Shown here: positions 12,450 to 22,742 of the stretch, in pieces
How the letters are laid out: each line of letters opens with the position of its first letter
Numbering within the stretch: position 1 is the first letter of the stretch
Assembly (NCBI GenBank): GCA_032622095.1
Contig: CP136065.1
Span: forward strand, 118,087,195 to 118,151,194
Source: Siphonodentalium dalli
Taxonomy: Eukaryota; Mollusca; Scaphopoda; Gadilida; Siphonodentaliidae
Direction of reading: 5' to 3'
Length of the DNA stretch: 64,000 nt
Program-made: the position numbers and the translations under genes
The notes under the pieces: model-generated
Database searches by the model: none
Told to the model about the DNA's origin: nothing
The model's input: the letters and a program-made list of their open reading frames with translations, nothing else

Positions 12450-13390
12450 ATGACTGTTTATACAGAAATGGATGGACCATCAGAACTGAAAATTTAAACA
12501 TATGGGCAATTTTACCCTGGGATTATATAGGTCCTGTTGACATACAATGTCTTAAAGGGGCACTAATAATGAATTCAATTAAATAATTAATTATATACCG
12601 GTACACAAAATGGATGCAATTTGGTAGGTGAAAATTGAAATACATGGATAAATTGACCCGTGGAGAAGAATGTGACAGATGTTGGTGACCTAAGATGATT
12701 TAAAGTGGCAAATATGAGCAATAAAGAGCATACATTATGTAGAACAATTGTTCAGATGGGTCACCTGACCAGGGGAATGCCATGGGACAGGTGCATTTTT
12801 GCTGAGAATAACGCACCTCTTACTTACCTTTGACTTACAATGACATAAAAGGGGGAAATAAATTATATTATCAATAAAGAGCGTTTATTATCAGTCTAGA
12901 ATACATGTGGGAAATTGGTGGTGAAACCATTCTATGATAGGAAGAGTATTAGTCAGAGATTACATATATGTCACGTCGTGCTTATAAAGGTCGTAAATGG
13001 AAAGAGGATAGGTGTTTGACATATCTTCTGGAATGATAATAAATGCTTTTTATATTATCATATATAATCTATTAGTCACACATTAGTCATCTGAGCTCAA
13101 AGGTAAGTAAGTAACATTTTATTCTCAGTTCTGCCATTATTAATGGATAGAACATGAGAAGATTCGCATATCCCATGCCATTCCCTTTGTCAGGATACCC
13201 ATCTGGAACAATTTTCCTACATAAGGAACGCTCTTTATTGTTCATATATGCCCCTTTAAATCGGCTGAGGTCAACTGCATCTATCTTGTGACACTCTAAG
13301 AGTCAATTTATCCATGTGTTTCAGTTTTACTGACCAGATTGAAACAATTTTGAGTATATAATATATTATTTAAAGGGGAATTAAAGGAAA
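12450..13390. repeat. Family D repeat, copy 2, with an inverted partner
   Basis: 12475-12895 follows the same segment order as 7620-8165: ACCATCAGAACTGAAAA, then AAAGGGGCACTAAT, then AATAAAGAGCGTTTATTATC. 13085-13385 carries the same segments on the other strand (CGCTCTTTATTG, GCCCCTTTAAATC, GTCAATTTATCC). The whole can fold back on itself. It may be a foldback element, or two insertions in opposite orientation. Confidence 0.55.
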
Positions 13391-13945
13391 CCCTCAACAA
13401 ATTAGGCCGTTAACATATTTAGTATGTCAACCATGGTGCGGTAAAACACCTCTTATTTCTCAGTTATGCTCAAACACAACGATATCACATTGCGTAATAC
13501 AAAACTCCCACTAATTACGGCGCATCCATATTTATAAGATCATGTCACAGCTTCACTTTGCATTACTCATCCTGTAAGGATATGTATAAATTCTATCACA
13601 CTAAAATCATTTTGGCATGTGTGTTTGTTATTCTGCGCAAATTCCAACAATCGCAGCCTATTGAAGACTAGTCTACATGTATTATAAGCCAACAAAATTA
13701 TTAACGTTTTAAATTTGAACAATTAATTAATGGCCAGTCAATGGTCGCATGACATTTGAAAGTGACAATCTCGGCCAAACTCACACAACTTCTATATGTG
13801 AAAATATGACAACCAACACTGCAACCAAACAATCTTTCACGAATTAAACTATAATTTATTCAGATTATATAATCATTTATTGTGCACAACAAACATTCAA
13901 TCTGCTGTTTTATTTATTTTCATATCTAAAAACAGACTATCATGT
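13391..13945. other. Unassigned AT-rich DNA
   Basis: Nothing recognised. Confidence 0.35.
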
Positions 13946-13950
13946 TGCCA

Positions 13951-14690
13951 TTCATCGGAAAGCTCTCGGGGAGAGCTTTCCAATGAATGGCAACAAGCCA
14001 TATTTCCGACTAAATCCTGAAAAGTTACCCATAATTCTGCTGTAGTTAAAGAGTCGATTACTTAGGGCATTTCTGTATGTGGGGGCCATTCACATATGAA
14101 ATAGTGGGTCTGGCGCTGGTTACACACTATACAAATTGGCTATCACATGCAGGAAGGTGCTATTTTCTCTTATTTCATTGCGATGGGACAAGTAAAGTGG
14201 AACAACTCCATCTCACGCACAAAACGCGGGAATAACTGTGACGATGTGAGTTCATCGACTCACTGCTGTATACATATGTCCATTTAAATAATTTTCACAC
14301 CAATTGCCGAAAATGGAGAACAATCGTTGGGCATGATCACAGATTCATTACTGTTACACGCTGTTTTAGTGCAATATCACATAGACAGTGGGATCGATTG
14401 AGAATTTAAACCCTAGGTCTCACTGGGATGAAATTCATAAATTAATCTGGGAAAACTGACCAAATATAGGGCTTATAACAATTTGGGCATCCGATACAGT
14501 AATACTCTAAATAATCGACTCCTTAACCGTGCAGCAGAATTATGGGTAACTTTTCAGGTTCTAGTCGAAAATATGGCTTTCCGATGAATGGCAACAATCC
14601 ATATTTCCAACTAAATCCTTAAAAGTTACCAAAAATTCTGCTGTGGTTTACGGAGTCGATTATTTAGAGCATTGCTGTTAGTTCCAAAAT
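13951..14690. repeat. Three alternating copies of a ~110-bp module with a perfect-looking hairpin
   Basis: A hairpin at 13953-13997 pairs TTGCCATTCATCGGAAAGCT with its near-complement around GGGG. The following module (CTGAAAAGTTACCC then ATTCTGCTGTAG then GAGTCGATTA) is repeated in reverse orientation at 14495-14580 and again forward at 14585-14675. The pattern fits a foldback element with one extra arm. No coding frame is seen. Confidence 0.6.
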
Positions 14691-14924
14691 CCAGGGGGGA
14701 AGTAGGCCTACCCCTGAACCCGGGCCGCTCCATGGTATATATATACACATCCTCAATCTCAGGCCTGTGCACCTCAGGATAGGCCTCTGCCTTCATGTCA
14801 TTCTGGGACCCCAAAATGATAGTATAGGGGTGTCCCCAAATAAACCCTGGAACAGCCGCTTATGTTGTGAGTACAGTATGCTAGTACTAGTAATAATATT
14901 GGTACATACTATTAATGGGTAGGG

Positions 14925-15042
14925 TTCTCTATTCCGAAGGTTCATTATTCCGAAGGTTCGCTATTCCGAAGGTTCATTATTCCGAAGGTTCCCTATGCCG
15001 AAGGTTCATTATTCCGAAGGTTCGCTATTCCGAAGGTTTTCC
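14925..15042 (+). repeat. 16-bp minisatellite TATTCCGAAGGTTCGC, locus 1
   Basis: About seven tandem units of TATTCCGAAGGTTCRY. The same unit is found at 18015-18123 (minus) and 22750-22863. Here the flanks differ from those two loci, so this may be a shorter remnant of the same element. It has no stop codons in the forward frames, so open frames across it are not genes. Confidence 0.85.
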
Positions 15043-15044
15043 AT

Positions 15045-15515
15045 TCTGGACGTATTTAACCAGAAATGAATCAAAATTTGCACCCCCATCACAAAAACCA
15101 CATGAGGAATGAAAAATACTATTACGCTAGTATTCACATATATCTCAAAAGTGACACTTTTCACGTAACACCCCTAATCATTGGTAGAAAATTAAAACAG
15201 TGCTCAGCTGTGGTTATATTTCTATTTTTATTGATAGCTGAGGTTACATTGAGATTTTAAAATGCACGCGTTTTATTATAATCATTATATTATTCTTGCT
15301 CCAGCCTTCCAAACATTGCAATACCTGTAAAAATGCCATGTAACAGATGGGATTTCCAAACTTTGAGTATAATTTCTTTAAAAACTACCAAATGTAATTG
15401 ATATAATTTTCTCTAAAAAGTATACATAAAACTAGATAATTATTTTGAACGTGTAATTATATCCAGTATGTAAAAGCTGTTTCTGAATTTCAGCTGTTTC
15501 TGCGTGTAACACTTT
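15045..15515. other. Unassigned AT-rich DNA
   Basis: Nothing recognised. Confidence 0.35.
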
Positions 15516-15518
15516 TTA

Positions 15519-17040
15519 CGTCATTCCTGTTACCATATAACAAAAACTGCAGTTAGCAGTTATGAGGATGCGGACATAGATGGCTATTTGAGCCTAAGTG
15601 ATAGGACATGTGATGGCAATGTATGTGAAAGTAAACATGTATGCATTTAAGAAGCTGTTTTTCGATGCTGAAGCGATTAAGTTGTTACTTTTAGGGAGTA
15701 TGTTAATTCGGTGTCATTCCTGTTACCACGATATAGCAAGAAAATATAATTAAATCAGTATCCGCTTTATTTTTTTAGTTTACTTTACAAAAGTTATTTA
15801 AAACTAAAATAAAATGGATTTATCTCTCTGGTTATTTCAAACTGAAAAATCTCATCAAAAATAAAAATGTCATTCCTGTTGCTGTCATCCCTGTTACTTG
15901 AACCAATAAAAAGTAACAGATATGACTAATAGTAACAGGAATGACAAACATATATCAGTTGATAGGATTTCTAAAATAAGAACAGCAAACATTATCAAAC
16001 CTGTATTTTCTGTTGTGGTGTGTACACAATTTACGTTGTCAGGTAGGATATCTGTGTTGGGTTGCAATCTTGGGATTGGGTGTTGCCCGAGTTTTCGTAC
16101 CTACATTATATCTTGCAGGTGGGTTAATATGGGGTAGGGAAGGGTGGCATTGCGAACGGACCTCGTGATATTGATGAAAGTTCATTCAACATTAATTTTC
16201 TTAAACTTCAGAACATTTAGCTGGACAAGTGGGCTACTAGTAGTATATTTGTCTAAGGTTGGATGGATAGCCGAATTTAAATATTTTCAAGGAACGGTTT
16301 GGGTGCTGTGCACATTACTTGGACCGAATAAGTGGGTACATTGGTTGGGTTAAATGGATAGGACACAAAATCTTGCTTGCACCTATCACCACTACATGTA
16401 GCATATTGTCATTGGAAACAAAATTTTCGCCATCAATCTTCATCAGCATATTTGTTATTTATGGTGTAATGGAATTAATTCTGCTATTCTTGCTGTAGTG
16501 TAATGCTAGCTGCTTAGAATATATTAAACATACAGATACTGATATCTAGAGTGTCATTACTGTTACCGTTGTGTCATTCATGTTACCGGCAAGTCATTCC
16601 TGTTACCATGTACATATAGTTTTGCAAAAAATATCTACAAAAATAGTTCAAAAACAATACTGATCATGTTGTTTAGTCTGGACACAGCAAACATTCTAAC
16701 ATATCATTAATAAATGAGGTATCATTTTTTTAGAATCTACAGGAGGAAGCAAGCAATATTTTTTGGGGTTTTACATGGAATGAGCATTAGAATGATGTAA
16801 AAGTTATTTATATGTTGGGATATTCCATTGTATGCTTTATATTATGTTTGGGTAATTTTGTTTATGCAGTGGTCATAATATGGGCTTCAATAGTATGTAT
16901 TTGATAGTTAACTGGATCTATTTTTGTTAGTAACAGGAATGGCAAGCAGAAAAGCACCAAAGAGAAACAATGCGTTGCTATGGCAACGGGATCTTGAATC
17001 CAGCTCTGCTGAGACACGTAGGATGTCCCCTGTGGACTCA
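15519..17040 (+). repeat. Dispersed element with GTCATTCCTGTTACC motifs, copy 2
   Basis: Motifs lie at 15519-15534, 15713-15727, 15869-15882, 15884-15897, 15931-15945 (inverted), 16553-16567, 16573-16587, 16593-16607 and 16929-16943 (inverted). Spacing matches copy 1: 156 bp from the single motif to the inverted pair, three motifs at a pitch of about 20 bp, then about 335 bp to the last inverted motif. GTTGCTATGGCAA follows, as in copy 1. No coding frame is supported. Confidence 0.7.
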
Positions 17041-17044
17041 CCTT

Positions 17045-18125
17045 CCATATACACCCACTTCTAATTCCCAAATTGTCCCAGATGTCGGTTTATATTAATT
17101 TAGCAACAAGACAGTATCAGTTTATCGTTTATTATGGAAAAAGTTGAAAACATGATGACTGAAATAAACTACATGTAAGAGATATAGTTTGTTTGAACTG
17201 GCAATCCGTATTTGAAAGAAACATCAACATTAAAGGCCCACTTAATTTTCGAACACCCAAATCACATATATAAAATATATGCCAGCATATATACATGTAC
17301 ATACCATTTGAAATTGGAAGCTCTCTAACACTGTATTATCAGCTTATCCGCTTATGTTGTTTTTGTTGAGTTAACGACGTGTTTTTGTGCTTAAGGTTCA
17401 TCTGGTTTTGTTGCGCAGTGTATTATTTTTAAATGGAGGGGGAATAACTCTATATATTAAAGATAGTGTTATTCCCCTTCAATTGAAAACACATTAGGTT
17501 GAATTCTGTTGCATTCAGGTAGCCATAACGGGGGGATCTTTTTATGATTTAAGCTGTTTTCTATTTCTCTATGGGCATCTTCTGATACAGACGTTTCAAA
17601 TGGTGATGAACTATATTATTTGAATCATATTTTATGGCAAATATTGTTATTAAAACCTGATATCAAGGCACTATAAAAAAAATAGTCGGTGACTCGAAAA
17701 TTAAGTGGGGCTTAAAATTCAATAAAAATTCACAATTGCAGCTATAATTTCATCTCATTCAACGACATTCTGCTACGCAGTATTCATTGAGAGTTATAGC
17801 CCCACTGTTTTAATCCACCTTTAGCTGGCGTATTCTTGGCTCTAAGATTATTGAGATATAACGTCATACATGATGACATTAAATCGTATTGAAACATAGC
17901 AATTGTGGGGGCTGCCTGATGTGAATACTGTTATGTATTGGGAAATAACGTCATACATAATGACATTAAATCTCAAGGAAACCCGCGAAAAAAAAATCAC
18001 ATTTATTGTTTAAAATAACATAAACCTTCGGAATAGCGAACCTTCGGAATAGCGAACCTTCGGAATAGGGAACCTTCGGAATAGCGAACCTTCGGAATAG
18101 CGAACCTTCGGAATAGAGACATGTT
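17045..18125 (-). mobile_element. Dispersed element E, copy 1 (contains the 16-bp minisatellite)
   Basis: On the minus strand the order is ACATGTCTCTATTCC, the CCGAAGG array, GGTTTATGTTATTTTAA, then unique sequence ending near TTTGGGAATTAGAA. The same order is found on the plus strand at 22743-23650, with shared stretches around TGGCATAAAATATGAT, AGATGCCCATAGAGAAATAG and CTGGGACAATTTGGGAATTA. Neither copy codes for protein. The copy lies in the first visible intron of the PDE5-like gene, 28 bases from the splice donor. Superfamily unknown. Confidence 0.7.
18015..18123 (-). repeat. 16-bp minisatellite TATTCCGAAGGTTCGC, locus 2
   Basis: Nearly seven tandem units inside element E. Because 16 is not a multiple of three, three units give a 16-residue peptide period (starting LFRRFAIPKVRYSEG). 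This keeps the phosphodiesterase frame open into the intron as far as a stop at 18003. Confidence 0.9.
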
Positions 18126-18146
18126 CCCACTAGTAATTGCACTGTA

Positions 18147-18153
18147 ACTTACC
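18147..18153 (-). other. Splice donor of the PDE5-like exon
   Basis: On the minus strand the exon ends GATGCATATGCG at 18153 and continues GTAAGT, a canonical 5' splice site. The break falls after a complete codon, just past the conserved IPDAY of GAF-A, where homology to phosphodiesterases stops. Confidence 0.85.
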
Positions 18154-18848
18154 GCATATGCATCTGGAATGCTGACAGATTCACCAGTCTGAGCTACATA
18201 ACCTATTATTCCACTCCCAAATGGAACTTTGATTTCTCTGTTTTTCTGAGAAATTTCATCCAGGGTTGAATCAACACTAACATCAAAAAGTTTTGAAAGT
18301 AAATGCTTATCACTGGTGCCTTTTCCATGGACAAGGAATAATGAACATCGATCAGCATTCAGTAGAACACATACATTCTGCAAGATCTTGTAACACAGAC
18401 TAGTCACATCTAAATCGTTGCATATATCTATGACTAGCTCATACATCAACTCTTTTTCATCCAAATCTTTCAATCCTTTTGTCCGTCGTTTCCTTAACTT
18501 ACTTGTAGGAGTTTGATTTGAGCTATGTGAGGGTGCTTCAATGAATGTGGACATGCCATCTACTGTTGATAACATTGGTTTCAATAATCCACCTCTCTCA
18601 AATTCCTGTGCAGATATTTTCCGAACAGGAGTATTAGCTCCTGATCCTGTCTTGGAATTTGACCCACTGGAGTTAGGTGTTTCTGACAGCATGCTCCGAG
18701 TAACAGCATGTGAAAGCAGCCACCCGTCTATCATACTTCTTGTTGCCTTTCTAGCAAAATAATCATGAACAAATTCTGGGTGGCAATCTAGCCACGATTC
18801 CATGTTTTCAAAGTCTTCACTGTCACAAATTTCTATCTTCGATGCCAT
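18153..18848 (-). CDS. PDE5: PDE5-type cGMP-specific phosphodiesterase, first coding exon (partial)
   Basis: The family hydrolyses cGMP to GMP in the cytosol. A catalytic domain follows two GAF domains, and GAF-A binds cGMP. This exon encodes 232 residues. Residues 17-45 (ESWLDCHPEF.. then FARKATRSMIDGW) match the PDE5 N-terminal region. TPVRKISAQEF at 73-83 matches the PDE5 site phosphorylated by cGMP-dependent kinase, here Ser79. Residues 145-232 begin GAF-A (DLDVTSLCYKIL, NADRCSLFLV, GIIGYVAQTGE, SIPDAY). The ATG at 18848 has A at -3 and G at +4. The frame extends upstream to 18959 without another ATG. The exon ends at a GTAAGT donor. No later exon is recognisable at lower coordinates, so the next intron is long or leaves the window. 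PDE11 is the main alternative, since GAF-A is also PDE11-like, but the RKIS motif favours PDE5. Confidence 0.88.
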
Positions 18849-19740
18849 CTTCACTTTTCCCTTCCGAATATTCTTTATAGTCCGCGGCGAAAGACGAGCT
18901 AAACAGTTTGAAAACAGCTTTGAATCCAGCTTGCTTTTTGTGGAGCCCACAGTATGCACAATATAATTCCTTGGCTATAACACTACACACTGTTGACGCG
19001 GCTTTTACTTAGCTTAAGTTATTAGGTTTATTAATAAGCATAATTTCAAAAGATTAAGTCGATCCGTAAATATTTGCTATTAAAGATCATTAAAGAAAAT
19101 CTTCAATGGAATTATACCTTGACACGCAATGTGTCCTTATGATACAATGTTAGCAAAGACACCTCAAACTACCTGCGTTCCGGTGTGAATGTTAAATTTG
19201 TAATGTTCCATGATCAATATACACTATAACAGCTCCACAGCATAGGCCCATGCACAGTTCAATAGAATGTGACGGAGAGCTACATTCAGCTTGTGCCAGC
19301 TAATCAATCTTTGTGAGAATACCATTTACACTAGGTAAGTCGCAGTAGAAGCCACTATGACATTTTACCGATGTTAGTTCGTCGATGAAATCCCAGCTAG
19401 TGCGATCATCCATTGCCAATGATCGCCACGAAGTTAGGCCATGCGATCGCCATTGCCTCCGTTTCTTACTAATATTAATGGTGTGTTGGACTAGATTCGC
19501 GCTGCGGCAGTCGATAAGCTCAAGTGGGTGTTTTAAATGTCCATACAACGTGATGAATCAAATACTTATCTCACAAGCCTACTTTACGTCTTTGTGTCGC
19601 TCGTGCGGCAGTGCGATTGTTGTTGTTGTTGTTGTTGTTGTAAGTTCACAGGGCGTAATTGATGAAGCTGAGGATTCACTGACTGAAGGATATTTTTTAT
19701 ATAAAGATTGATAAATACCAACACCCCGTCCGATATATGC
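18849..19740. other. Upstream region of the PDE5-like gene
   Basis: This should hold the 5' UTR and promoter, though no TATA box or start site can be named. On the minus strand the frame is open from 18959 but lacks an ATG before 18848. A (TTG)n microsatellite lies at 19619-19640. Several short open frames at 19300-19711 have no recognisable content. Confidence 0.4.
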
Positions 19741-19743
19741 AAT

Positions 19744-19898
19744 ACATATAACTATATGGTACATATATCTGAGCTTCATAGAACACAATTAACTTATATG
19801 TTGCTACTCAAGGGGGTAAATCAATTCATAATACCCAGGCTGTGATTCTGTCACGAAAATTATCAGTTATTTCCTTGGTTCATACATTTGCGAATTTA
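19744..19898 (+). repeat. ~155-bp direct repeat, copy 1
   Basis: Almost identical to 22534-22689, starting ACATATAACTATATGGTAC and ending TTGCGAATTTA. It differs by small indels (AGGC near 19837, TATA near 19892). High identity suggests a recent duplication or a shared mobile element. Confidence 0.85.
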
Positions 19899-19899
19899 G

Positions 19900-20274
19900 C
19901 ACTCTACACTGCCAATTTGTTGAGTGTTTCGACCATTTTGTTACACCATGTTTACGAACTGGTGATTTGCGCAAGGTCTCATCAGGAGTGAGCGCTTGTA
20001 CCTGTCGTTCTGGGGTAAATGAACGATTAACACGTAGTACAATCACGTGCCTGCATATGTGCAGATTAACACTCGGGATTAAAAAACAACGCTGCTTCCT
20101 CTCATTCCTCATTTGTATCGCCCGTTTTGGAAAAAAGGACGTAGCCTATTATTATTATATTGGTCTGTCCGTCCGTCTGTCCGTTCGCCTGCAACCTTTC
20201 ATCAGCGTTACGGCCTTGTCTGTTGGAATTTGCACTCAATTTTCGTTTCCGGGTGATAACTTTAGTAAGTCTGA
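19900..20274. other. Unassigned DNA
   Basis: GTCCGTCCGTCTGTCCGTTCG near 20166 is the complement of a short GACG/GACA tract. No gene is recognised. Confidence 0.35.
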
Positions 20275-20281
20275 ACTGAAT

Positions 20282-20819
20282 CAGGGGGGGGGGGGGTCGG
20301 AAAAAATTTTCAGGCACGTATGGCATTTTTTCCCTTTCGAAAATTTTTTGTACCCACCCACCCCCACCGCCAAATTTTTTTCCGACCATTTTTTTACACC
20401 CACCCCCCCCCCCCTTTTAACACTAAAACAGAGATTTGCGGGGGGAAATTTACTGTAAACAGCTGTATATGAATTTCTGTGCATACTATTTATCATGGAT
20501 GTTAACATGGACATGTAAATAGGAATGAGTCATTTTGAGTTCATTCGGCCAAAAAAACATGGCTGCCAGTGGCCATCTTGGATTTCAAAATTTGCAACAA
20601 AATACAACACGATAACTGCCTGCAGTCAGTTTACCAGTTAGAATTACATTATTTCTCTCATTCAAAGTGGTTTTGAAGCCCAACTCATTGTCAAAACACT
20701 AAAAAAACAAGCAGAATTTTTTTGTTAGTTGCGGAAAAAATTGCTTGTTGGTGGCTTTGACCACCCACCCACCCCGGCATACGTGCCGGAATTTTTTTTT
20801 TCACCCCCCCCCCCCCCTG
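20282..20819. mobile_element. hAT-like TIR element with poly(G)/poly(C) ends, 538 bp
   Basis: The ends are CAGGGG.. and ..CCCCTG, each running into a G or C homopolymer and then an inverted-related stretch with GGCACGTATG. The 7-bp duplication ACTGAAT flanks it at 20275-20281 and 20820-20826. The middle contains the GGCCATCTTGGATTTC / CATTTTGAGTTCATTCGGCC sequence seen at 1955-2310. A truncated inverted copy is at 24367-24875. No transposase is seen. CAGGGG termini suit hAT, although 8 bp is the usual hAT duplication. Confidence 0.75.
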
Positions 20820-21028
20820 ACTGAATGGAATTAAATTTAGGCGGTATTAATATCGACGAAAACTTTTTCGTTTCTATTAGTCTATATCAATATTCCGAAT
20901 TTTAGACAATCAAGGACATGGACACTTAATTAATATACTGGACACAGTAGGCATGCCTGTGCAATCTAATCATCCCATGATTTCATCATTTATTCTGGTT
21001 CAAATAGTCGTGAAACGGCAAATACTAA

Positions 21029-21573
21029 AGACACGGGCGGTGTTCGTTGCAGAAATATGTATATTTGTTCAAATCGCCATCAACAGAAAGGAGAACACCA
21101 ACATATATATAGGCTACAGTTCCGCTCATATGCCAAACATAATCAGCGCGTAAATAGTATATTGTCGTCAAGACGTACGATGGTATACACACGGTAAAGA
21201 AGAGACTGCTCATGTTACAGAAGTTGTGCTTCTATTTACATAACACAGCGCAATTCTATTGGTTAATCATGCACACACAAATGATATAAACGCTCAAGTT
21301 ATTATTTCCATATCAGGAAAACAGTAACAAATAACGCTCTTTATGTTTACCATATCCGGATCTAAACAAAAGCCAGGAAACGTAACGTTTTTTGCTTTTG
21401 TTTACATAACAAATGGGGGAATTGACAGTAACATAGGCCTACTGTTTATGACATATTTCTGAATGGCATAAGAACAAAGTCTGTCTATATTTTACTATTC
21501 TTTCTGTTTATGGCGGCTTTTGACGGAGGTGAATATTTTAACATTATACCCACCGCCAACACCGCCCGTATCT
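21029..21573 (+). mobile_element. TTAA-associated MITE family T, copy 1
   Basis: The left end reads AGACACGGGCGGTGTT and the inverted right end AGATACGGGCGGTGTT, both running towards CCATAAACAG or CCATCAACAG. TTAA follows the right end (21574-21577); the left flank is CTAA. Other copies lie at 48996-49489 (inverted) and 61384-61897. Shared internal words include TAAACGCTC, TTTCCATATCAGGAAAAC and CAAATAACGCTCTTT. Noncoding. Confidence 0.8.
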
Positions 21574-21579
21574 TTAACT

Positions 21580-22530
21580 TTTTCCAAACAATTGTTTTTT
21601 AATTCTCCCTACCGAACCGCAAACAATTCGTAGTGCATAATTATGGCAAACCAACAGAGGCAAAGAGTTCCGAAAAGTGTTCGTCGATACTAATCAAGGG
21701 CGGATCCAATGACGGCGCAACCCCCCCCCCCCCCCCAATCTTCGCCAGAGAAAGGAGTTTTTAGGACGTGTCGTGGCGCCATTTGTCGCTGAGCGCCCGA
21801 AATTTCTGCACTGAATATTGCTAGTTTAACATATAAATACAGCAGTTTACATTACTCAAACAGACAAGTATTGAAAGGGACAGGCGGTCTTCGTCGTGGG
21901 TTATAATTTAGAAATAACATATATCAAATTATATGATAATGTTCTCAAGAATATACTAACAGTAGGCCAAAAGCATAGGCCTATGTAATGATTCTATGAA
22001 TGATATGAATTATTCACAACACACGCTTTGTGTCAGAGAAAATGCAGGTCGAACTAGTGTTATTAAAATAGTTTCTCACAAAAAGCGCGGTGAATTGTTT
22101 ATAAGCAGTCACGATATTGCGTCATTTCCTTATTTAGATACGCGCGTATTATATGTCGGTTGTAAACACCCTAATTTGGTGCGTCAACAACTTACAACTC
22201 ACAATATAATATCATAGCAAATTCCTTATTTCATGAATTCCACGAAAACAGTGCCCATCTACACCAAATATTGAACTTCGAACTGATAACACGCCAACAC
22301 ACTACTTTAGTGTCAAGTGGATCTCGAATTTTTCAAATATGGTAATGATTTATTTGGTAGATCATTAGTATTTTTTCTACAAGGTACCGAATATTTAAAA
22401 AATAAAGTGATTTTGTTTGGAAAATTGTTCATTGGAAAGCCACTTGTTTATGTGGTTGAAATTCTTACGTGAATTTCTTGAGGTGTTTGCCGTAGGTTAG
22501 ACATTATACTTGGGGGAGATGATAATTCAT
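21580..22530. other. Unassigned DNA
   Basis: A poly(C) run lies at 21721-21736. No gene or named repeat is seen. Confidence 0.35.
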
Positions 22531-22533
22531 ATC

Positions 22534-22689
22534 ACATATAACTATATGGTACATATATCTGAGCTTCATAGAACACAATTAACTTATATGTTGCTACTCA
22601 AGGGGGTAAATCAATTCATAATACCCCTGTGATTCTGTCACGAAAATTATCAGTTATTTCCTTGGTTCATATATACATTTGCGAATTTA
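22534..22689 (+). repeat. ~155-bp direct repeat, copy 2
   Basis: Near-identical to 19744-19898. Here it sits 54 bp upstream of element E copy 2. At the other locus element E lies on the opposite side of the PDE5-like exon and is inverted. Confidence 0.85.
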
Positions 22690-22742
22690 CAGAAACCAGG
22701 AAATCTACATTTTCTACTAAAAAGTGGCACAACTATGAGATG

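Noticed and set aside
18849-18959. Extension of the PDE5-like exon upstream of the ATG at 18848
   Set aside because: The frame is open but begins with GTG and has no ATG. The ATG at 18848 has a good context and the family similarity begins soon after it.
19385-19711. 108-codon open frame upstream of the PDE5-like exon
   Set aside because: Runs through a (TTG)n microsatellite giving poly-valine, and nothing else is recognisable.
20102-20514. Open frames across 20102-20514 with poly-glycine or poly-proline
   Set aside because: They read through the homopolymer ends of the CAGGGG element.
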